From Silene latifolia (lineage: Eukaryota > Streptophyta > Magnoliopsida > Caryophyllales > Caryophyllaceae), in NCBI RefSeq assembly GCF_048544455.1, contig NC_133529.1, positions 55,485,401 through 55,549,400 of the forward strand: DNA of 64,000 bases, in the 5' to 3' direction. Under the pieces are notes generated by a model. The model had not been told where the DNA came from. It saw only the letters and a list, made by a program, of their open reading frames with translations, and ran no database searches. Numbering within the stretch: the first letter of the stretch is position 1; each line of letters opens with the position of its first letter. This document shows positions 58,027 through 64,000 of this stretch, in pieces. The position numbers and the translations under genes were made by a program.

Positions 58027-59853
58027 AATCTCCCCAAACCAAACCTTTACTCGTCCTCGAGTAAACTAAATGCTAACTAATGGAACGGAAAAGATAACTC
58101 AGAGCTAGCTACAAATGCCCACTTAAACCAATTTAATGCAAGCAAAAATTAACAGTTACAGCTACAATGGTCATTACGCAAACGAATTATAAGATGTCCA
58201 TAAATAAAGCTGACCTATCGACCCTGCAAGACCAACAAAATCGGACTCTCACGTGGTCAATCTTCTCTCATGAAGCAAAGGGTGAAAGTATATGTATAAG
58301 AGAGAAAGAGAAAACAGTCACTCACCTAGACTGCGACCTACATAACATGCATGCAACAAAAATGATAGACGATTCAAGTACTACACATACATTCCAACCA
58401 ACAATGTCCGTCACAGCTGAGGGCTTACAAATGATATGGGAAAGTGAGGTTCAGGTGAGAAAAGGCAAAACAAATTATGGAAATGTGAAGGTAAAGCGTC
58501 AAGCTAGTTCCTAAACAAGGCCATATAAGACCATCCGAATCTCAACTGACTGTAAAATAAACACAAGTGCCCTTCTTTGGCACAAAACTCACTACCCAAT
58601 ACACAATCTCCTCAAAAAGATATGAATAAAACGGAGGAGTGAGACCGTCACAAGATAGAAATAGGCACAGACGGACTCAAAAATCAAACCAGCTCAAAAA
58701 TTTTCCAAACTTTTCATTCTTCCCTGGTTCTTCCTGTTTACGTGATTTTCACTGATTTTTTCAATTTTTTTTCTTTTTTTTTCCTTTTTTTTCGTAAATT
58801 TCTCCTTTTTTTTTCTTTTCTCCTTCCTTTATTTAAACCAACTCCAATCAAAATGATACGGGCCAAACTGCAGACGGAAAAAGCATACCACAAAAGACAT
58901 ACTAGACTAGCTTGACTAGGCAGGCTCAGTTTTGGATGTAGCTAATGGGTCACTAAATTTGGCTTAAGTGGAGCTAAATGGGTGAAAAATATAAGAAAGG
59001 GGATTTGTAAGCACCTCCCTGCATGTGACACCGACCACAAACCCGAATGTATGCAATCGACAAGAAATCGAATTTCATAAAAGTGCAAAAGTGATAAACA
59101 TGTTATGCAAGGAGTACTACTCTCAATTACTAAGCAAAATGGTCATGGATGTCACCAGTTATATGGCTCTAAATCTCAGAAATTATAGAGTAGGTTGCCA
59201 ATTTATCAGGTCAATTCTAAGCAGTCAACTAAATTTGAACAAAAACTCATAGATATGCGCAAGACTCGGCTAATAACTGTCAATAAAGTGAAGGCTTAAG
59301 TAAAAATGACAAGTTACAGTGCAATATCATCACGGAAATCTACCATTCCGACTCAACCTATATGCAAAAATAAACGTGAATTTTTTTTTTCGTTTTTTTT
59401 TGTTTTTTTTTTGGGAAAAATAGAGAATAATGCATACAAAAATTAAACGTGATAGCAGGAATGCAGTAAGAACAATATGCAGACGCAAATATGGATGCAT
59501 AACCTCCCAAAACCAAACCGTACAATGCCTTCATTGTACCCAAAAATACGGAAAGGAAATGCAAACTAAAAAGGAGAGAGTGGAGATGCGGAAAACTTAC
59601 AAGATAACGCGAAGAAGGGACCTCCCCAAACCAGCCAGCAACATGGGAGGTCACAAACAGCTTCATAGTGGCGTCATAGGAAGCGAATCAAAGGAAGAAA
59701 ACTCGATCGAGAGAACCGATTTTTAAACAAAATAAAAACTGAAATGTTTGAAAAACAACTAAAAATAGAATCTCCGGGTTGCCTCCCGGGTAGCGCTGGC
59801 TTCAGTCAGGTCCCAGCTTGACCTTTTTTTCTTCGAGCCTCTCATTAAATAGC
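58027..59853 (-). other. Interior 3' non-coding region of Athila-like element, copy 1
   Basis: No gene in the sense orientation. Poly-T/poly-A tracts near 58770-58810 and 59379-59412. Positions 58027-59361 are repeated at 62213-63545. Confidence 0.7.
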
Positions 59854-60459
59854 CTAGTCAAAATAGCTCAAAGCGTGCAACAACCGATCAAACAGTTGCG
59901 CATGTGCTACACAAAAATGTAAGTAGCACCAAAGTGGAATAAAGATACAGGAAATAAAAATGTACAACCGTTTAAGCCTAACAAATTTTCTATGACAGCT
60001 CCTAAATTTGTCCACAAAATAAAGGAGCTCAGGAGCAATTAATAATGATTTAGGGCTCCATTTCAGATTAACAAGTTTGTGATGACAAGAACGATGGAAA
60101 ACTGTTAAATCATTTGACCGACTGGGAGGGGGTATAGCATTAAAAGAAAAAACATGAGTCATATGAGGTAGCGTACTATTAATATTAACAACAATATAAT
60201 TATCGCTAACTACCTCAGGTGGGTTGCTCTCAATGTCGGAGTCATTGACAAAAGAATATATTACCTCATCCGTGCTAGGAGCAATTACCGATTCAGCTGT
60301 CTTCTCGTCACCCTCCTCTGTGGATATCGTCCCGTAAATCGCAGCCTTAAGCGCATCTAGCTCGGCTTTGAAAAGGGGCGATTCACCATAACCATTATCA
60401 TCATCAAAATCGTCATCTAGAACAAACCCACATGGCGAATCAATGCTCTCACTGGCCAA
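59854..60459 (-). CDS. ORF of unknown function in Athila-like element
   Basis: 201 codons from a TTG, so the true start is unknown; an in-frame TAG lies just upstream inside the ACTCGATCGAGT cluster. The N-terminal half is acidic (VLDDDFDDDNGYGES). A hydrophobic segment near residues 165-184 (LYIFISCIFIPLWCYLHF) could span a membrane. No RT, integrase or clear gag motif. It could be a decayed gag C-terminus or an accessory ORF. I do not recognise it. Confidence 0.45.
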   Translation of the reverse strand: MASESIDSPCGFVLDDDFDDDNGYGESPLFKAELDALKAAIYGTISTEEGDEKTAESVIAPSTDEVIYSFVNDSDIESNPPEVVSDNYIVVNINSTLPHMTHVFSFNAIPPPSRSNDLTVFHRSCHHKLVNLKWSPKSLLIAPELLYFVDKFRSCHRKFVRLKRLYIFISCIFIPLWCYLHFCVAHAQLFDRLLHALSYFD

Positions 60460-60660
60460 TTCAGTCGATCGAGTGGAATTTTTACTCTATCGAAAGCTTT
60501 CCTCATGATATTCACTCGATCGAGCACATAAATTAACTCGATCGAGTACTTCCTCTAAGCAACTGTTCGATCGAGTGGTGTATTCTGTTCGATCGAACAC
60601 TTCTTCTGATATTCTACTCGATTGAACACTATTACTAGTTCAATCGAGTGATTTCTCTAG
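60460..60660. repeat. Cluster of TCGATCGAGT-type palindromes in the coding region
   Basis: About eight copies of (A/T)TCGATCGA(G/A) variants, the same motif as in the LTR, here between the two ORF fragments of the interior. Confidence 0.9.
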
Positions 60661-60931
60661 TGCAGCGCAGAAATCATCATAACTCGCTTCATTTTCGGAT
60701 AGATCTTCGTAATCCGCGTCATCCAAATCATTAATTGCGCTAGGAAACTCGGGTCCTTCATGGGAAAGACCACTCTCGGTGTAGGTAGAGTATACCTCTT
60801 CTGGTTACCTACTCAGCTACTAGCTGAGCTATTTGGGACTCCAGCTCAATGAGTTGAGCTTCTGTACATCTATCATACTCTTGCCTTTTGGATGCAAGTG
60901 CCTTCATCAAAGATTTCAGCACCGCAATCTC

Positions 60932-61192
60932 TTATTTCCGTATATCAGGAGGAGGATCTTGTTGTTGCGGTGGCCAGACAAACGGAGGCTGTTGGTAGCC
61001 TTGTTGATAAGGTAGATGTGGCGGCACAATTACAGAGGAATGGCTCACTCGTCTACGGTGCTTGAATGCGTAGACCTCGTCATTTTCTGCCATGCAAAAA
61101 GCTGCATTGTGCTCAGCAGCACCACATCTCCCGCAGTAAATCACCTGTTGTGCCATATAATGGAACATAGGTGACGGGTCAAAGGTACTCAA
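60932..61192 (-). pseudogene. gag: Gag zinc-knuckle fragment of Athila-like element
   Basis: 86 codons. One knuckle CGRCGAAEHNAAFC (C20, C23, H28, C33) followed by a proline/glutamine-rich tail (PPHLPYQQGYQQPPFVWPPQ). The capsid portion is missing, so the interior has a large deletion compared with full Athila elements. Lies about 160 bases from the primer-binding site. Confidence 0.6.
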
Positions 61193-61350
61193 GCCTTCCC
61201 TTTGACGATCTTTTACCTAGAACTGTCTAGGTAGGACCTGTAGGGCCTATCAAAACAGCACTAAAGAAAAAGATTAGAACGACGTCAAGGGAAAAATCCC
61301 TTGAGGCTAAAAACAGACAAAATTAAACAAATAAATAAATAGTTGCCTCA

Positions 61351-61365
61351 CCGGCAACGGCGCCA
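61351..61365 (-). other. Primer-binding site of Athila-like element
   Basis: TGGCGCCGTTGCCGG on the - strand, five bases after the LTR end at 61371. Confidence 0.88.
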
Positions 61366-61370
61366 AAATT

Positions 61371-62212
61371 TGATACCGTCGTTTCAGTACCAAAAAGAGA
61401 AAGGAGAATTACAGAGTAAAATACGGAAAGCAGATAACAGTAGAAAAATAACAGGGAAAACGTATTGTAACGTAGTGTATGACATAGGGAAGAGGATTAC
61501 AAATGTCGTCCCTCTTCCTATTTATAAGAAAATAGAACTTTTTATTTAACTTAATGACGGATTAAAGCTAAAAAGGCCCGAGCCCAATAGAAACCACTCG
61601 ATCGAGCCCTTTTAAACTACTCGAGCGAGTAAAATAAAGCTCAAACCACTCGATCGAGTAGAAAATCTACTTGAACAAGTAAACCCTAAATTGAAACTAC
61701 TCGATCGAGTAGAAAAAGGATTCGATCGAGTAAAATTGTACTCGATCGAGTACTTTCCAGCGCACAATTCCTGCTTTGCGCACTGAACGTCAAATGGCTG
61801 CCATTTCTTCGTTACTTGGGAAAACAGGGTGATTCCGGTGGTGTTGGAAAGCTAAGAGAACAAGCTTTCATCTCCAGTTAGAATAACCTGAAAATCAGTT
61901 GTAGAACCCGAGATATGGCTCTTCAAAGTAGGCACTAGCAATTTGAAGTTCTTCCTTTGTTCGCCTAGCTATCTTTCTTCTTTGCGCATCTCAAAATAGC
62001 TACATTCCCGCTCCAAATTCACTCTTCCTCCAAATGCATGCTAAACGGACGGTAAAAGGCTCGATTTCACTATTTTCTGGTCCATTCCTGCAAATAAAGC
62101 AAAGCAAACCAAAGTAGCATATTCGGGGCATTTCGTAGCATAAAACTACGATAATGGCATAGAAATACGTGCATAAAAAGGCCAAAAAGGACTATATAAA
62201 ATGCACGTATCA
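61371..62212 (-). repeat. Second Athila-like LTR, with internal deletion
   Basis: Matches 56568-58026 but lacks about 600 bases (equivalent to roughly 56590-57195). The joint is near 61392, at CCAAAA/AGAGAAAGG. Confidence 0.85.
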
Positions 62213-63551
62213 AATCTCCCCAAACCAAACCTTTACTCGTCCTCGAGTAAACTAAATGCTAACTAATGGAATGGAAAAGATAACTCAGAGCTAGCTACAA
62301 ATGCCCACTTAAACCAATTTAATGCAAGCAAAAATTAACAGTTACAGCTACAATGGTCATTACGCAAACGAATTATAAGATGTCCATAAATAAAGCTGAC
62401 CTATCGACCCTGAAAGACAAACAAAATTGGACTCTCACCTGGTCACTCTTCTCTCATGAAGCAAAGGGTGAAAGTATATGTATAAGAGAGAAAGAGAAAA
62501 CAGTCACTCACCTAGACTACGACCTACATAACATGCATGCAACAAAAATGATAGACGATTCAAGTACTACACATACATTCCAACCAACAATGTCCGTCAC
62601 AGCTGAGGGCTTACAAATGATATGGGAAAGTGAGGTTCAGGTGAGAAAAGGCAAAACAAATTATGGAAATGCGAAGGTAAAGCGTCAAGCTAGTTCCTAA
62701 ACAAGGCCATATAAGACCATCTGAATCTCAACTGACTGTAAAATAAACACAAGTGCCCTTCTTTGGCACAAAACTCACTACCCAATACACAATCTCCTCA
62801 AAAAGATAAGAATAAAATGGAGGAGTGAGACCGTCACAAGATAGAAATAGGCACAGACGGACTAAAAAATCAAACCAGCTTAAAAATTTTCCAAACTTTT
62901 CATTCTTCCCTGGTTCTTCCTGTTTACGTGATTTTCACTGATTTTTTCATTTTTTTTTCATTTTTTTCGTAAATTTCTCCTTTTTTTCATTTCTCCTTCC
63001 TTTATTTACACCAACTCCAATCAAAATGATACGGGCCAAACTGCAGACAGAAAAAGCATACCACAAAAGACATACTAGACTAGCTTGACTAGGCAGGCTC
63101 AGTTTTGGATGTAGCTAATGGGTCAAAAAGGCTAAATTTGGCTTAAGTGGAGCTAAATGGGTGAAAAATGTAAGAAAGGGGATTTGTAAGCACCTCCCTG
63201 CATGTGACACCGACCACAAACCCGAATGTATGCAATCGACAAGAAATCGAATTTCATAAAAGTGCAAAAGTGATAAACATGCTATGCAAGGAGTATTACT
63301 CTCAATTACTATGCAAACTGGTCATGGATGTCACTAGTTATATGGCTCTAAATCTCAGAAATTATAGAGTAGGTTACCAATTTATCAGGTCAAGTCTAAG
63401 CAGTCAGCTAAATTTGAACAAAAACTCGTAGATATGCGCAAGATTCGGCTAATAACTGTCAATAAAGTGCAAGGCTTAAGTAAAAATGACAAGTTACAGT
63501 GCAATATCATCACGGAAATCTACCGTTCCGACTCAACCTATATGCAACAAT
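62213..63551 (-). other. Interior 3' region of Athila-like element, copy 2
   Basis: A near-identical repeat of 58027-59361. It is cut at 63552 by another LTR. No gene. Confidence 0.75.
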
Positions 63552-64000
63552 TGATGCGTGTCTTTTATATAAGGTTTTCACCTCATTTTTACACGCATTT
63601 CTGTGCTTTGTATGTAGCATCTGGCTACAAATACCCTCGAATATTCTACTTTGGTCCGTTTATTGTAATTTGCAGGAATTGACTGAAGAGAAGCTAAATC
63701 GAGCCTTAACTGTCCCAATTGCATGCATTCATGGAAATAAGGAGCTGGAGCTTGGAAATCTAACACTTGGAAGACGCATGAGCCGAGTAGGGGAAGCAAC
63801 TCAAGGTCTAACGTGCCTATGTAGCTCGATCGAGTGGTTAACTGCTCGATCGAATGCTTATTACACTCAAGATTGATCGATCAAGCTGGTTGAGGGGTCG
63901 ATCGAGGAGTTTATGCTAGTGGTGCTCGATCGAGTGGGTCACATCTGCTCGATCGAGTGGTTCGGTGATGATATTGCTCGATCGAGTAGATTATTCTTGC
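63552..64000 (+). repeat. Related Athila-like LTR, + strand, cut by window end
   Basis: Begins TGATGCGTGTCTTTTATATA, a diverged form of the LTR start at 58026 (TGATACGTGCATTTTATATA on the - strand). It contains TTTGCAGGAATTGACTGAAGA, cut here at TTTGCAGGAATTGACTGA, like the other LTR, and at least six GCTCGATCGAGTGG motifs from 63820 on. The interior of this element is outside the window. Confidence 0.75.

Larger units (their letters stand above)
56568..63551 (-). mobile_element. Athila-like element, head-to-tail tandem, mostly non-coding
   Basis: Order by coordinate: LTR (56568-58026), interior (58027-61370), second LTR (61371-62212), then again interior 3' sequence (62213-63551). The last segment repeats 58027-59361 closely, including the purine tract, so the second LTR is flanked by interior on both sides. 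This is the signature of a tandem multimer sharing LTRs. The primer site TGGCGCCGTTGCCGG (- strand, 61351-61365) is typical of Athila. Only gag-like fragments are coding; no pol was found. Confidence 0.8.

Noticed and set aside
58167..58514. A 115-codon + strand ORF repeated at 62353-62700
   Set aside because: It is open in both copies only because the two interiors are near-identical duplicates. The few differences mostly change amino acids, and it is antisense to the element with no motif.
59025..59252. A 75-codon + strand ORF repeated at 63204-63431
   Set aside because: Same reason: duplicated non-coding Athila-like interior, no recognisable domain, several amino acid changes between copies.
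1..64000. tRNA or rRNA genes
   Set aside because: The only tRNA-like stretches are short primer-binding sites of retrotransposons; no cloverleaf or rRNA segment was recognised by eye.

Overview
The window is a repeat-rich, gene-poor stretch of a plant (eudicot) nuclear genome. Nothing in it looks like a single-copy host housekeeping gene, rRNA, tRNA or prokaryotic feature. Almost every base can be assigned to LTR retrotransposons nested in one another. The repeat families (a Tat/Ogre-like Ty3 family, a Tekay-type chromovirus, Athila-like elements and an Angela-like Copia family) would fit Caryophyllales such as Silene relatives, but that host guess is weak. All boundaries and similarities were read by eye and may be off by a few bases.

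Layout. 1-7723: Copia element 1 (+), cut at its 5' end by the window edge. 7724-12488: two LTRs of a Tat-like Ty3 family, tail to tail, forming a large inverted repeat around about 80 bp that carries both primer-binding sites. 12489-37635: rest of Tat element A (- strand). On its + strand, antisense to the element, it carries a broken plant-mobile-domain (PMD) gene with about eight exons and an intact two-exon ORF of unknown function, followed by the last residues of the integrase. The PMD gene is interrupted by Copia element 2 (14360-23174, inside an intron) and by a Tekay chromovirus (23640-32781, inside an exon, with a perfect 5-bp duplication). 37636-46411: Copia element 3 (-), with an intact gag and two mismatched LTRs. 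46412-56567: Tat element B (-), with the 5' end of a PMD gene, a second broken copy of the antisense ORF, a solo Athila-like LTR, a 109-bp tandem repeat, and integrase, double RNase H and RT. 56568-64000: an Athila-like element family in head-to-tail tandem, with a related LTR inserted at the right end.

How the parts relate. Tat copies A and B share one order: pol, a 109-bp-type spacer, an antisense ORF with its own TATA box, and an antisense PMD gene; copy A continues to the polypurine tract and 3' LTR. This suggests a retrotransposon family that carries a two-gene antisense cargo with its own promoters and introns. The antisense ORF of copy A is still fully open while almost everything around it is decayed. 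The Copia elements have near-identical LTRs but no coding capacity, so they were probably mobilised in trans. Elements 1 and 2 share a nearly identical interior but carry different LTRs.
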